NCBI GenBank assembly: GCA_023630585.1
Contig: CM042553.1
Coordinates: 248,001-312,000, forward strand
Direction of reading: 5' to 3'
Source of the DNA: Cranoglanis bouderius
Taxonomy: Eukaryota > Chordata > Actinopteri > Siluriformes > Cranoglanididae
DNA length: 64,000 bases
How positions within the stretch are numbered: the stretch's first letter is position 1; every line of letters begins with the position of its first letter. A model generated the notes under the pieces. It saw only the letters and a program-made list of their open reading frames with translations, made no database searches and was not told the DNA's origin. A program made the position numbers and the translations under genes. Below are positions 1 through 12,020 of the stretch, one piece after another.

Positions 1-3000
1 ATCCTTCCATGATCTTTGACTCAGGGCTTTCTCTTCTTCTATGCACTGAATGCAGGCCCTTTTCCAGGAACTCTGCGCTCTGCCAAATACTTTCCCAAGT
101 GTTTGTTTATTGCACTCCTCTTTGCTTCACTCCATGGTCTCCTCACATTCACCTTGGGCGTCTCTACAAATGACAAAGACAATGTAGATTGTGTAACCTT
201 AAAAACATAGACCAAAAATTTGATTTCTGAAACTGCTATTTCTTGCTCACAGTCACAGACGGTACCTAAATGTAGGACTGCATGATTTGGACAAAAATTT
301 ATTGCATCCTCAAAGAAATGTTTGTGCCAAAGATGCTCATTATGCTTTAGAGTTAATGAATTAATTATTAATCATTGTGATAATCACTGAATAGTAGGGG
401 TGTAAAAATATATTGTTTATCGTTACATCATTACATTTATTATTTATCAAAATAATTGTTAGTTGCAGCCCTATTGCTGAGTGATGTCTGCTGGTTACCC
501 CTTCAGTTTTTTACTTTCTCCACTACTGAAAATCCTGGCTTGCTTACTCAGAGCTATCTAATTCATAAATGTAATTCATAAAACGCCATACAAATAAAAC
601 TGACTTGACTTACGATAAGAATAGTCATTGGTGCTACTCATTTACAGATTTATGGAACTTACCATTTGCTTTTCCACTCTTGGTCTGTTTTCCTCTTTTC
701 TTTTTCGGTGTGGGGCTCTTAACCAGACTTGCTCCTGAGCAGTTATCTGCGACAGCAACAGACAAGCATTAGTAGCTGTTAGTTAGTGAAACCTCAGGTA
801 TTGCTGACTCATCATTCATCTGTACTGAAGTGCTAACAGTGAAATCTGACTACCAAAACCCCACTATACAATGAGCCTTCATGAAAAACTCTATGACACT
901 ACTACTCACAAAATAAAAACAATACTCACCATCTACATCTGAACTCCCATCCTCACGGCATGACTCAAGTCTCTTTTCAGGGGAGAGGAGGTCAGAACCT
1001 CCATATGAAAAACAAAAAGTGACACCTCATCCTCTGCATTGTAAGAAAAACATACTGAACATGTGACTGTATCTGTAAGAAGGGCTACAGTGATTGATAA
1101 CATGAGTTTATGATGCACTGATGTTACTCTCAGTTGATTCGAGTCCCATACCACCAAAGGTCGTTTTTGTACAACTAAAATGCGAATGACACCAGAAGCC
1201 TCGCACATTCAAGTTTTACAAATGGCCGCGCCACTCATACGTTAAAAATAAGGTGGATACTTGTGAGTAAAGTAAGACTTACCTTTTAGCTAATGGGGTG
1301 AGTATGAAAAACCTGTAGAGTGCCAGGGTTTTTGTAGATTTCATGATAAACACTATTTAACTCACCATCTACGTCCGAATTCCCATCCTCACTGCAGTGT
1401 CTTTTTGGGGTTGAAGAGGTCAGAACATCCATCTGAAAAACAAGAACAAACTAAAAGTGACACCTCTTCCTCCTAATTCCTCCTATGTTGTAGTATTCAG
1501 GTCATAGTGGTGGTTTTGTATCGGACTCCATTTTACTGAAAGGTGATTTTAATAGCCCAAATTTTACAAGTATTTATATAGACAAGTTAAAATGTAAAAT
1601 TTAAAACTTACCCTTATCCACCTCTCTTCCTTGTTTCTTGTCTTGTCTCTGCTGGTCACTCACAGAAGTCGATGTGGGACTTTCACCTATAAAAGATAAT
1701 CAAATATTAGCGCTCGACTGTCCAAAAGTCATAAGTACATAGACTACTTTTGAAGAATAAGTATAGTAATATACAGTAAATAATACATTTATTCTACTGT
1801 TGACTCTTGTCCAAAAAAAGTAAATGGTTTTCTCTTAAAAATGACCCCAATGGCTAAGCCACTAGCAACTTCAAATGTAAAGATGTTTGGCTACACAATA
1901 CAATTGCATTGGCGCTAAAACAGAGTGCATACATACCACAGACAGAAGGATCAAGTGTGCTGAGGTTCTTCCCCCTTAAGGTCTCAGTGCCTTGCTCCAT
2001 TGCAAACAGAAGCTTACTTATCTTGGCAATTTGAAATGTTTTGTCAGTCTGTCTGTAAAAGTCACGGTGAACTCTGATGTCATGTCCCATGAACCGTGCT
2101 ACTTGCTCCAGCTCTTGTTCACTAAGGTCCAAGAGTTGGCAGAGTGTGGCAACTCGTTTTCTTAATTTAGTCGACCTTAGGAGTTCAGGGTTTTCTGCTT
2201 TGCTTTCTTCTGCATATTTTCGCAGACAGTCACATCCACGTGTGTTCGTCATCACACCAGGTCTTGCAAAGAGATAGGCATTTTCAGCAGGTACACCAGC
2301 TTCTTCTCTCCTTTGAACCAACAAATCGATTGACTCCTTCATTCTCTCGGTCAAGAAAACTGGAACCTTCTTCCCTCGTTTCCCCCTGATTTCTATGCGG
2401 GTTAATAGCTTGCTTAGCACCTTTTCTAATGGTGACAACGTTTCATAAATGTCCTCATTAATGGCACTTGTGCTTGCTTTCATGTAGGTCTCAAGAGTCA
2501 AGCGTGATGCTTCTCCTTCACACTGCTTGTTGAAGATAATGACCTGTGCAAGAACTGTCTTGTTTAACATCTTGTATGCACCTAAACGCATTTGTTGCCT
2601 CAGTTCCCATCTTGCTTCATCTTCTACCATCCTGAGATGGTATCTCAGCACAATCACATTTTTGGTGAGGGGAACGTCATCTTGTTTATTCCATCTTTTT
2701 CTTGTATAGTTTGGTGAGCAGTGATAGAAACACTGTTCCTCCAGTTCTTCTCCAGAAGTTCAAAGAACTTTTTTGCTTTTTTCTCTGCCAGATCATCATC
2801 ATTTATAAGAGTCTGTCCAATCAGGACCTCCACAGCCCCTTTAAGACGGAATCCAATTTTGACTGCTGTTGAAGGTTTTCCATATTCATTTTTGCCTGGA
2901 CTAAACTGTGTTAGACACTTGGCAACATTGACAACAAGCTGAAATTTTGATGGTGCACACAAATCTTCAAGATAATTGACAGTCTTGTCTATATCTTTAT

Positions 3001-3866
3001 CTACTAACATGAATCGGCCAAGCTCCCTCATTCTCTGTGCAATGTACTGGTGTCTAGACTTCACACGACCATGTTTCGCATACAGTGATTCACCATATTT
3101 GCAAATAAAAGAATCACTCCTGATGTGAAAGGACACATCATCTTGTCTCATGTTGTTGATGATCCTCTGCCATCCGTCCAAGGAAGCTGCTATCGGAAGC
3201 AGGCATGCAGCACGACTTTGTACTCTCCCTCGTCTAGTTTTTATTTTTTCATCGGTCACACATGATTTCTTAGTTTTGCACGAGGACTGATGTCTCCACA
3301 GGTCGTTTCTCCTGAACATTCCAAAACAATATGGGCAAGGCAAATAATCCTTAATAGAAGCTTCATTAGACGGCTGCTTCCATGTCACTATCTGTCCTCT
3401 GCCTTTTTCCAGAACTTTGATGCTGAAGGCATATTCCACATCCTTGACCTCCATATACTTTCTCTCCAAATGCCTCGATATCTTTAATTGTGATTTGCCA
3501 CAGTAGAGGCAATAATGTCTTTTGTCCCATGCCCGTTTACGGTCTTCCCTTTTTGGGAAATTTTTAGGGTCACATTGCCTTTATTTGTTTTGTTTATCCT
3601 GAGTTGTTTATTGTATATAAGTTCTAAGGTTCTTTTGTTTTTTAATGGTGCACTCTTTGCAGATTTTCATCGTCACTCAAATTTGTGTCTGGACCTTCTT
3701 CATTGGACAGTTTCTTATGCGATGAACCTTTGTCTGGGCTCAAATCTTCCACATCACTGGATGATGATGCACTGTGAGCTGGACTGTAGTCTGGGTCTAA
3801 TCCTGTGCATCTGGATAATTCAGATTCTGAGGAATCCTTCTCTGGCTCCTCTTGAATATCGACCAG
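1..3866 (-). pseudogene. Decayed multi-exon zinc-finger / tyrosine-recombinase-like gene (multicopy teleost family)
   Basis: Seen: minus-strand exons, read from high to low, at about 3866-3642 (acidic, Ser-rich), about 3593-1937 (main exon), 1686-1612, 1432-1366, 1014-930, 746-663 and 163 to beyond the window edge. The main exon holds HYCLYCGK..RHLERK and CPYC..DLWRHQSSC fingers (near 3500 and 3300). Its C-terminus has TKLRKR, then MGHDIRVH, then FYR, matching the box II / GH / nucleophile-Tyr order of tyrosine recombinases. The downstream exons join in phase 1 with good donors and acceptors. The last exon carries a PWSEAKRSAINKHLGKY segment that I associate with the C-terminus of this teleost family. 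Breaks: a frame change near 2700 in the main exon, another between the first two exons near 3600-3640, and a 1-nt loss near position 55 in the last exon. Inference: an old Crypton-like or domesticated recombinase relative, now a pseudogene. A very divergent live gene is less likely. Confidence 0.7.
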
Positions 3867-4519
3867 CTGCGAGTTAAAAGTATAATCATCATGAGATAAA
3901 GTCTAATGTTAAAGAGACACTTTACCATCATTATTTTGGAGATGGACTATCTAACTTACTGATACTAAATGAGGTCAATTGTAAATGTGTATTATAACAG
4001 TACATTACCAAATTAACCCAAGAGTTACCAGGCTTAGCTGACCACTTTATTAAGTGAAAGGACATAACACTATATATTTTCCTTTGCAGAAATATTTCAG
4101 TTGCATAAGCAGCTACAAACTTGCAAAATTGAAAAAGTCTTTAAAACTACAATTATGAGATTAAAATGCACATGTTTTGTTCTTCAGGCTCTGAGTTCCA
4201 GCACATTCAGCTTGAAACAAAATATAGTGGACAACATTAAAGACTTTAAGGTTCTATTTCTAACTTTCATAAAATCCTTGTTTCTCAGCAAACTGTGGGT
4301 ATAAATATAATGTAATGTTATATTTATCTTATCAATACTCCTCAATTTTGATATTCAGTGTGGTTCTTTTCATCACTAAATAATGTTTTTATTCTTCTTT
4401 TTAAAAATAATAGATTCAGAATATGATTAGCATAAAACAGAACAATATAAGCAAAGTAACTATATAAACTCACTGTCTTGCAGGAAACCAATGTAAACTG
4501 TCAATAAAATAAACTGACA

Positions 4520-4735
4520 TGAACGAAGAACAGCTGTATCAGTCATCTCTCTGTAAGCTGACGCTGATTCACCACCTGCAGGTATCACTGCTAGAGACAG
4601 ACGGCGGCTGTAGCTACGTTTAGAAGAATTTGCCAAATTTTATGTTATGTTCCTTCCTGTCTATTACTGTAAAGCAGCTTTGAAACAATCTGTACTGTTT
4701 AAAGTGCTATAAAAATAAAGGTGACTTAACTTTTA
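4520..4735 (+). repeat. Teleost interspersed repeat tail
   Basis: The 3' part (4665-4735), with a segment reading GTAAAGCAGCTTTGAAACAA and ending in ATAAATAAAGGTGACTT-like sequence, is a widely dispersed teleost repeat end known to me from other fish loci. The flanks 3867-4520 and 4740-5430 are AT-rich and I see no gene in them. Confidence 0.5.
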
Positions 4736-5433
4736 AGTTACATGGCAAAGTCAGCTATCAGTAGGCTACATACAGACAGCTTTTATTTTAGTGTGATTGT
4801 AACAGTTCTTATCAGCTTAATAAGTATGCTGTGGTTGTGTAAAACATACTGCAGTTTTCTCCTGGTGATATCTTTCAAAGCATTTAATACATTTCAATTT
4901 CTTCACATTCTTAAATATAGAATCTTTAATATAATCTCCATTATTTAATGTCAAATTTAATGTGCTAAAGCACAGAGCCTATGGAACTGTCCAGATATGT
5001 GAGGTCTTATGTCTGGACTGTACCTAAAAACACAATTAGTCTTCTATTTGGAATTAAGTATTCATTCATCATAGAGACTGAACCTAGCCTATAACTCTAT
5101 TAATGGGCAGGAACACCATGAAACTGTACTGCTGCAACTACCATCTACCATCCTGACAATCTGTATCCCCACCACCTGCAAAATGTGACCTCCACTGTAG
5201 CCTACATAAATGTAGCTGGCTCATGACAGACATCAACAGACATGAGTATCCAATCAATCATGCAGTTTAAGTACTTTCTACAAGAATTACACTGGATCTC
5301 ATCCTTAACCAGATCTGGAATTAATTTGTACTATGTAATCACTTCATATTTCATTTGCAAAATTGCTCCTCAAAATTTAATTACAATTATGAACAATTTT
5401 ATAAATTAATAATTATTTTGTAAAGGCACATAC

Positions 5434-5455
5434 CTGTGTTGAATATTTCTTCCAT
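5434..5455 (-). other. Possible short coding first exon (MEEIFNTG)
   Basis: On the minus strand an ATG at 5455 opens eight codons that run straight into a GTATGT donor below 5434, leaving phase 1. It could be a 5' exon of the decayed recombinase-like gene, but the 3866 exon seems to need phase 0, so the link is weak. The Tc1-like element begins 30 bp away. Confidence 0.25.
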
Positions 5456-5484
5456 CGTTTCCTGGACACCAAAGAGAAGATATA

Positions 5485-6989
5485 CAGGTGCATCTCAATA
5501 AATTAGAATGTCGTGGAAAAGTTCGTTTATTTCAGTAATTCAACTCAAATTGTGAAACTCGTGTATTAAATAAATTCAATGCACACAGACTGAAGTAGTT
5601 TAAGTCTTTGGTTCTTTTAATTGTGATGATTTTGGCTCACATTTAACAAAAACCCACCAATTCACTATCTCAACAAATTAGAGTATGGTGACATGCCAAT
5701 CAGCTAATCAACTCAAAACACCTGCGAAGGTTTCCTGAGCCTTCAAAATGGTCTCTCAGTTTGGTTCACTAGGTAAGCCACAAACATTCATTGCCAAAGA
5801 AGCTGGCTGTGCACAGAGTGCTGTATCCAAGCATGTTAACAGAAAGTTGAGTGGAAGGAAAAAGTGTGGAAGAAAAAGATGCACAACCAACCGAGAGAAC
5901 CGCAGCCTTATGAGGATTGTCAAGCAAAATCGATTCAAGAATTTGAGTGAACTTCACAAGGAATGGACTGAGGCTGGAGTCAAGGCATCAAGAGCCACCA
6001 CACACAGACGTGTCAAGGAATTTGGCTACAGTTGTCGTATTCCTCTTGTTAAGCCACTCCTGAACCACACACAACGTCAGAGGTGTCTTACCTGGGCTAA
6101 GGAGAAGAAGAACTGGACTGTTGCCCAGTGGTCCAAAGTCCTCTTTTCAGATGAGAGCAAGTTTTGTATTTCATTTGGAAACCAAGGTCCTAGAGTCTGG
6201 AGGAAGGGTGGAGAAGCTCATAGCCCAAGTTGCTTGAAGTCCAGTGTTCAGTTTCCACAGTCTGTGATGATTTGGGGTGCAATGTCATCTGCTGGTGTTG
6301 GTCCATTGTGTGTTTTGAAAACCAAAGTCACTGCACCCGTTTACCAAGAAATTTTGGAGCACTTCATGCTTCCTTCTGCTGACCAGCTTTTTGAAGATGC
6401 TGATTTCATTTTCCAGCAGGATTTGGCACCTGCCCACTCTGCCAAAAGCACCAAAAGTTAAATGACCATGGTGTTGGTGTGCTTGACTGGCCAGCAAACT
6501 CACCACACCTGAACCCCATAGAGAATCTATGGGGTATTGTCAAGAGGAAAATGAGAAACAAGAGACCAAAAAATGCAGATGAGCTGAAGGCCACTGTCAA
6601 AGAAACCTGGGCTTCCATACCCCCTCAGGAGTGCCACAAACTGATCACCTCCATGCCACGCCGAATTGAGGCAGTAATTAAAGCAAAAGGAGCCCCTACC
6701 AAGTATTGAGTACATGTACAGTAAATGAACATACTTTCCAGAAGGCCAACAATTCACTAAAAATGTTTTTTTTATTGGTCTTATGAAGTATTCTAATTTG
6801 TTGAGATAGTGAATTGGTGGGTTTTTGTTAAACGTGAGCCAAAATCATCACAATGAAAAGAACCAAAGACTTAAACTACTTCAGTCTGTGTGTATTGAAT
6901 TTATTTAATACACAAGTTTCACAATTTGAGTTGAATTACTGAAATAAATGAACTTTTCCACGACATTCTAATTTATTGAGATGCACCTG
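5485..6989 (+). mobile_element. Tc1-like transposon, copy 1 (full length, about 1505 bp)
   Basis: Both ends carry long inverted repeats of about 210 bp that begin CAGGTGCATCTCAATAAATT at the left and end in the complement at 6989. TA dinucleotides flank both ends, as expected for Tc1/mariner target sites, and the right end abuts a (TA)n run. The copy is very close to the one at 14490-15997 and to the inverted copy at 23008-24271, which indicates fairly recent family activity. Confidence 0.95.
5748..6709 (+). pseudogene. Tc1-like transposase, DD34E, broken by a 4-nt deletion
   Basis: The frame starts MVSQFGSLGKPQTFIAKEAG with a paired-type helix-turn-helix region, and the DDE domain has VLFSDESKF (first Asp) and FIFQQDLAPAH (second Asp). 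Compared with the copy at 14753-15718, four bases (GGTT) are missing at about 6457-6460. The frame stops at 6461 and the rest, including NPIENLWG with the catalytic Glu, continues in another frame from 6479 to 6709. All three catalytic residues are still encoded, but no single protein can form. Other copies show QQN or a nonsense codon instead. Confidence 0.95.
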
Positions 6990-6990
6990 T

Positions 6991-7011
6991 GTATATATAT
7001 ATATATATATC
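6991..7011. repeat. (TA)n microsatellite
   Basis: A short TA run at the right end of Tc1-like copy 1, probably the TA-rich target. Confidence 0.9.
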
Positions 7012-7194
7012 AGTTGAAACAAAATAATTCCAGTCACAGGTAACAGTAAGGCTATACCACTAGACAGTCATGTTTTAGTACCTCATTCATCTTTTTACAT
7101 GACAATTAAGACCTTAAATATAATGATATACTACATTAAAAATTACATCCGTATATATTATGCATAATTGACTACATCATTTGGTCACTTCTTA

Positions 7195-7195
<1 letters not shown>

Positions 7196-7266
<71 letters not shown>
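7196..7266. repeat. (TA)n microsatellite followed by T run
   Basis: About 35 TA units then a T tract to about 7282. Nothing coding is seen in 7012-7530. Confidence 0.95.
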
Positions 7267-7282
<16 letters not shown>

Positions 7283-7570
7283 ACAAAAGGTCCTCCACTG
7301 ACTTGTCTTGATTATTACTGCAGTTCAAGTTCACTCACTAGTAATTCTGTAGTTTATTACTTTTTCTACTCGATTTCAATTTGTTCTTAAACTTTACTAT
7401 AGACTAGCTCTCGAAAGTTCCGTGAGACTCCCGCATACCGATAGCTTCTGTCCATATGCATACTGTGATCTCTAAACCCCCCACCCCCCCACGACAAAAA
7501 AAAAAAAAAGAAAAAAGAAAAAGCTACGTGTTTACAAAAATACTCGTAAGCGAGGATTATAAAATCTTAC

Positions 7571-7678
7571 CTGCACTGTAAAGGTTTGTGAAAAACGGCT
7601 TGAGCATCGATTATGATGAAGTCTCAGGCACTCCAGTCTTCTCCTAAACCTGTCCAGACCACTGCTCCCCTCATCCAT
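7571..7678 (-). other. Candidate coding exon with GTAAGA donor
   Basis: Minus-strand codons MDEGSSGLDRFRRRLECLRLHH and onward run to a GTAAGA donor just below 7571. An upstream in-frame ATG lies at 7747. Composition looks protein-like and the flanks are GC-richer than their surroundings. It may be a 5' exon of the minus-strand recombinase-like gene, whose other exons lie at 1-3866, with Tc1 copy 1 in the intervening intron. I cannot assign it. Confidence 0.3.
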
Positions 7679-8075
7679 TAGGTCAAGATGCACGTGCTGT
7701 ACAAGTGCAGGTGCAGGAGTGGGGGATGGGAAGGGCGTGGCTACCAATTAAGGCTGTGCTGAAGGCAGCTAAAAGTGTATCACAATATTCTCCACTTTTC
7801 AACTCTGACTCACAGGCTTAGTGTTTGAAATAAAGGAAGGTTGACGTTTATTAATGCAGTTAACTTAAAAGTGAACTTTAACCATGCACCTAAATTTCAC
7901 TGTATGTATATCAGTAGTGAAAAAGGTACTCTATTTTATTTAACTAGAAGAGCATCACATTGTATTAATACTGTTACAAGTCCTGCATTTAAATTTGAAC
8001 TTCAGTAAAAATACAAAAGTATAAGCAGCAAAATATACTTAGTTCCAAACGTATGAGTTTGTATTACACACAACT

Positions 8076-8120
8076 CAGTAATTATAATCCAGTAATTAAA
8101 TTACTGGATTATAATTACTG
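8076..8120. repeat. Perfect 45-nt palindrome
   Basis: The arms 8076-8097 and 8099-8120 are exact reverse complements around a single central A at 8098. Each arm is 22 nt, AT-rich and contains TAATT twice. There is no recognisable gene in 7760-8280. Confidence 0.95.
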
Positions 8121-8287
8121 ATGCGTTAATGAAACAATACTTTTAAAATTGCAGATAGTAAAGGTGGAGCTAATTTTAATGATGTTATGCCATCCGAAAT
8201 GTTCTTGGAATGGAAATACTCTAAACTAGTACCTCAAATAAGTACCTCAACACTGTACTTAATTACATGACCTATATAAATATATAT

Positions 8288-9170
8288 ACAGTTCCCTCCA
8301 CTAATATTGACACCCTCAGTAAATATGAGCAAAGAAGGCTGTGAAAAATTGTCTTTATTGTTTAACCTTTTGATCTTTTGTTTAAAAAAATCTGCTCTCA
8401 GTGATATCAAACAATGGCAAACAAAACACAGGTTTATCCAAAAAATATCTTTTAAATATCTGTTAAATATATGTGTGCCACAATTATTGGCACCCCTATG
8501 AATTCAGATGAGAAAAATATATTTGAAGTATATTTCCATTGATATTTTACATTTTTTTAGTACACCTGTATGATTAGGAACAGGAAATTGTTCACAGGGG
8601 TATAAATATGAGGTAACACATAGGCCAAATTCCCTTAGTCATTCATAACAATGGGTAAGACCAAGGAATATAGCTGTGATGTGCAGCAAAAGGTTGTTGA
8701 GCTTCACAAAATGGGAAGTGGCTTCAAGAAAATAGCATAAGCATTGAAAATGCCCATTTCCACCATCAAGGCAATAATTAAGAAGTTCCAGTCAACTGGA
8801 AATGTTATGAATGAACTTGGAATTGGACGTGTGTCTAATATCGTCTCAACTCACTGTGAAGAGGATGTTCGAGTGGCCAAAAAATCTCCAAGGATCACAG
8901 CTGGAGAATTGCAGAAGTTAGTTGCATCTTGGGATCAGAAAGTCTCCAAAACTACAATCCGAAGTCACCTACATCACCACAAGTTGTTTGGAAGGGTTTC
9001 AAGAAAAAAGCTTCTACTCTCATCCAAAAACAAACTCAAGCGTCTTCAGTTTGCCAGACACTACTGGAACTTCAAATGGGATCTGGTTCTATGGTCAGAT
9101 GAAACCAAAATAGAGCTTTTTGGCAATAAACACCAGAGGTAGTTTTGGCGCACACAGAGAGGTGCCTCAT
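8288..9170 (+). mobile_element. 5' part of a second Tc1-like transposon family
   Basis: The left terminal sequence begins ACAGTTCCCTCCACTAATAT near 8288, followed by a leader and a transposase frame from the ATG at 8651 (MGKTKEYSCDVQQKVVELHK). Homology stops shortly after the first catalytic Asp region (VLWSDETKIELFGNKHQR, near 9090-9142). The second Asp, the Glu and the right terminal repeat are missing, so the copy is 3'-truncated. Its transposase is clearly different from the one at 5748, 14753 and 24006. Confidence 0.85.
8651..9142 (+). pseudogene. Truncated Tc1-like transposase (second family)
   Basis: The N-terminal helix-turn-helix is interrupted by an in-frame TAA after codon 29 (near 8738, reading GFKKIA then stop, then ALKMPISTIKAI). 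The frame then stays open to 9142. Only the DNA-binding half and the start of the catalytic domain remain. Confidence 0.85.
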
Positions 9171-9324
9171 GCCCAGGGGTGTGTCTAGAGTTTGATCACT
9201 ACTGGGGCACAGGCCCCCCCAAGAATTTTACAAAAGTACTTAAAAATTTCTAGGGAATCTGGAGGCACTAAACCCAAATACCAGACAATATACCTGAAGA
9301 AGCCACTGAAACTGTGAATTTAGC

Positions 9325-9425
9325 TTCTAAACCAGGAATGGGCAATTCCGGTCCTGAGGGCCACTGTCCTGCAGAGTTTAGCTCCATCCGTAATCAAACC
9401 AAATCCAACCAAAGTCTTCAGGATT
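9325..9425 (+). repeat. Teleost interspersed repeat (GGGCAATTCCGGTCCTG family)
   Basis: A segment reading AGGAATGGGCAATTCCGGTC, then CTGCAGAGTTTAGCTCCATC, then TAATCAAACC is a common teleost non-autonomous repeat. A related element lies at 16820-16900. The remaining bases 9430-9930 show only a possible CACTGAAAAAA-type short repeat at 9688-9775. Confidence 0.5.
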
Positions 9426-9934
9426 TCTTTACAGCATTACAGCATTTTTGTGAGTCTCACAAATGTGTCTATGGTATGAATACTAAGGTTCATTACATGG
9501 GCTCACTGAGTTACTAGTTTGTAGGCTTATATAAAGCCAGCTAAATGACAAAGTAATGTGGACGTACATTTACTGATGAGCTACTGTGAAGGCACAGAGA
9601 CTCCTAAGATCCAACTGCAGATCACTGTGACTAGAAGATGGAATGAGGCCAACAGCTTTCATTGTACCTTCAACACTTAACCAGGTACACTGAAAAAACG
9701 AACTTTTTGGTAGAGTAAAATGTATTAAATTTACTGCCATAAATTCTACATTGTAAAATTACATTCAGTGAGAACTAGAATTTCTTAAGTAAAAATGTAA
9801 ATATATACACATTTTATTTATGTAATATATGAACTGTGTTCGAAGACTAAGTTTTATTATATATTTATTCATACTATTTAAATGATATGAATGATATAAA
9901 TAAGTAAATTCTAATGTAAAAGTATAGCGTGTTT

Positions 9935-10053
9935 GAATCTGCGCATGCGCCTTTAGACATGGCACGCTTCCCGCTTAACTTTGAATCAGAGACGGTTGGC
10001 GCGGTCACGGAGCTGCTGCACTGCTGCTGGATTTCTCTCTCTCTGTGTGTGAG
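9935..10053 (+). promoter_or_regulatory. Candidate promoter and noncoding first exon
   Basis: A palindromic GCGCATGCGC at about 9942-9951 matches the NRF1 site. It lies in a locally CpG-containing stretch and is followed by a C/T-rich segment ending in GAG|GTGAGT, a consensus donor at 10054. Possible later exons lie near 10699-10826 and 10970-11080 (both after AG acceptors), but I find no clear reading frame. This could be a lncRNA, a 5' UTR exon or a mobile-element promoter. Confidence 0.4.
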
Positions 10054-10419
10054 GTGAGTTATTGCCTTTCTGCTTTAGAGTTGTGATGATACATGGCTAC
10101 TTGTGAATGTTGACAGTGTGATTCTTGTTTGCTTGACGCAATATACGTTACTGTTCATAATTAGGTTAAGGATAGTTTTAATCACATAAATTGGGGTGAT
10201 TTCTCTATAACCTAACGTTAACTTTATAACTCTTAGCTTAGCTAACATTACCAGATTAGAGAAAAACAACCGCGTCCGCACGTAACTGTGCAGGAAAGCT
10301 CGCTATTTATTTCACTTCTATAAAACACAGAGAGGGAACTTAGTCATAAACAGAGGAGAGGAAATGTAGCTAACCTTATCCGTGTTCCTGCTAAAACATG
10401 CTAAAACAATCTAGTATAT

Positions 10420-10454
10420 ATACATACATACATACATACATATATACATACATA

Positions 10455-10515
<61 letters not shown>
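10420..10515. repeat. TA-rich compound microsatellite (TACA then TA)
   Basis: CATA/TACA units grade into a long TA run. It lies between the two candidate exons described at 9935. Confidence 0.9.
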
Positions 10516-10518
<3 letters not shown>

Positions 10519-11080
10519 ATAGATATATATGTTGCTGTTTTAATTTACTTAATTGAATATTTTAATTAAGTGGAAAGCAGCTCATGTGAGCCCAGTCTTG
10601 TCAGTTAAGTCATTTCTATTACTCAAACAAGTTTAAGTTCATCTGTAATTTGTTAGTTTAAAGAACGAAGTCTTATAAACATATGTTTGTATGGACAGGA
10701 AGCAGAACAGTAAGCAGTGAGGTGTGGTATCACACGTCAGGCCCAGGATCCGCTGCAGGATGAACCAGTGGAGTGTAAATTGAGGACTATTTAGGAGGAG
10801 TGATTGGTCTAATGCTCTCATTCAGGCAAGTAGAAATCTATACATAGATTTGCATGATATAATATTGCTGCTGTTATTTTTCTCTATTCTTCACTGCTTA
10901 ATATAAAGTTGTGGTGAAATATTTTAGATAATTGTTTTAATATCGCAAATTGTGTCTGTTCATTTACAGGGTGACCTTACTCTTTGGACGTGTCTATACA
11001 GTGGACAGTGGAGGTCTAGGGAGGAGGACACATTTAAGGGTTTCAACACTAGTGTCATCAATCCTTACAAAGATAGCCAT

Positions 11081-11082
<2 letters not shown>

Positions 11083-11155
<73 letters not shown>
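11083..11155. repeat. (CA)n microsatellite
   Basis: More than 30 CA units. Open frames across it are repeat translation only. The stretch 11220-11960 holds no recognisable gene; a short piece near 11810-11850 (ATAATTATTGGCACCC) resembles a decayed Tc1-type terminus. Confidence 0.95.
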
Positions 11156-11158
<3 letters not shown>

Positions 11159-11974
11159 CAAAATCACAGTGAACTTCACAGGACAAGTTCTGTCTCATAT
11201 TGACTTCTCACTTTAACATTTCCTCTTTTTAATCAGGGAAATGTGAGTGTGTTTTGGTTATAATTATAAAAAATAACATCTCTAGAGTTCATCAATGCAA
11301 CTGTCAATCAGTTAATACATTATGATGAATACTGTATGATCAGTGCTATGTGTTCTTCTGCAGTCAATAATAATTTTGCACATGACATGTAGAAATCCTT
11401 CTTAACCTCTAAATAGAATTGAGGCTATATAATTTCATCCAAAACTAAAATTTATCCATATTAAATTTTAATTAAGAGTTTAAATCACATCATTTCAACA
11501 CACCTCGGACATTGTCACTAATTGTCTGTTACTAATTACGGCTACACTAACAGGACAGACACTAAATCATATGAATTATATGTAAATTAAAATTGATTTT
11601 ACACGTGTTGTCAACAAAATTCAGTAAAAAATCCAAATTTCAAAAAGTCCAAAATTTTATAAAGCATTTTTTTATTTTTTATTTTTGGTAGATTCATGAC
11701 GTCTGAGTAGTCTGGATGTCTTAGTTTTGTGCTTTCTTTGTCAGATGTCATTTATTAAAATTCAGAAAGCAACTGTGTTGTAGGAAACGTCTCGTGTTGT
11801 CACATACAGTCAATGTCATAATTATTGGCACCCATAATGATAATATAAAAAGTGATATCACATGCAATGAGTGATGGAAAAAGGTTTTACCCAAAGGTAG
11901 AGAATAGATCAGAGTGCGCCCTCTGCTGGTCATCCAGATTTTCTCAAGCATTTATTTCTTAAAAAGAAGAACAA

Positions 11975-12020
11975 GAGGAAGAGGAGAAGAAGAAGAAGAA
12001 GAAGAAGAAGAAGAAGAAGA
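11975..12020. repeat. (GAA)n microsatellite
   Basis: About 12 GAA units. The interval 12021-14440 was read on both strands. It has scattered short frames and a few donor-like sites (for example CACAG|GTAAGT near 12143), but nothing I can name. Confidence 0.9.
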
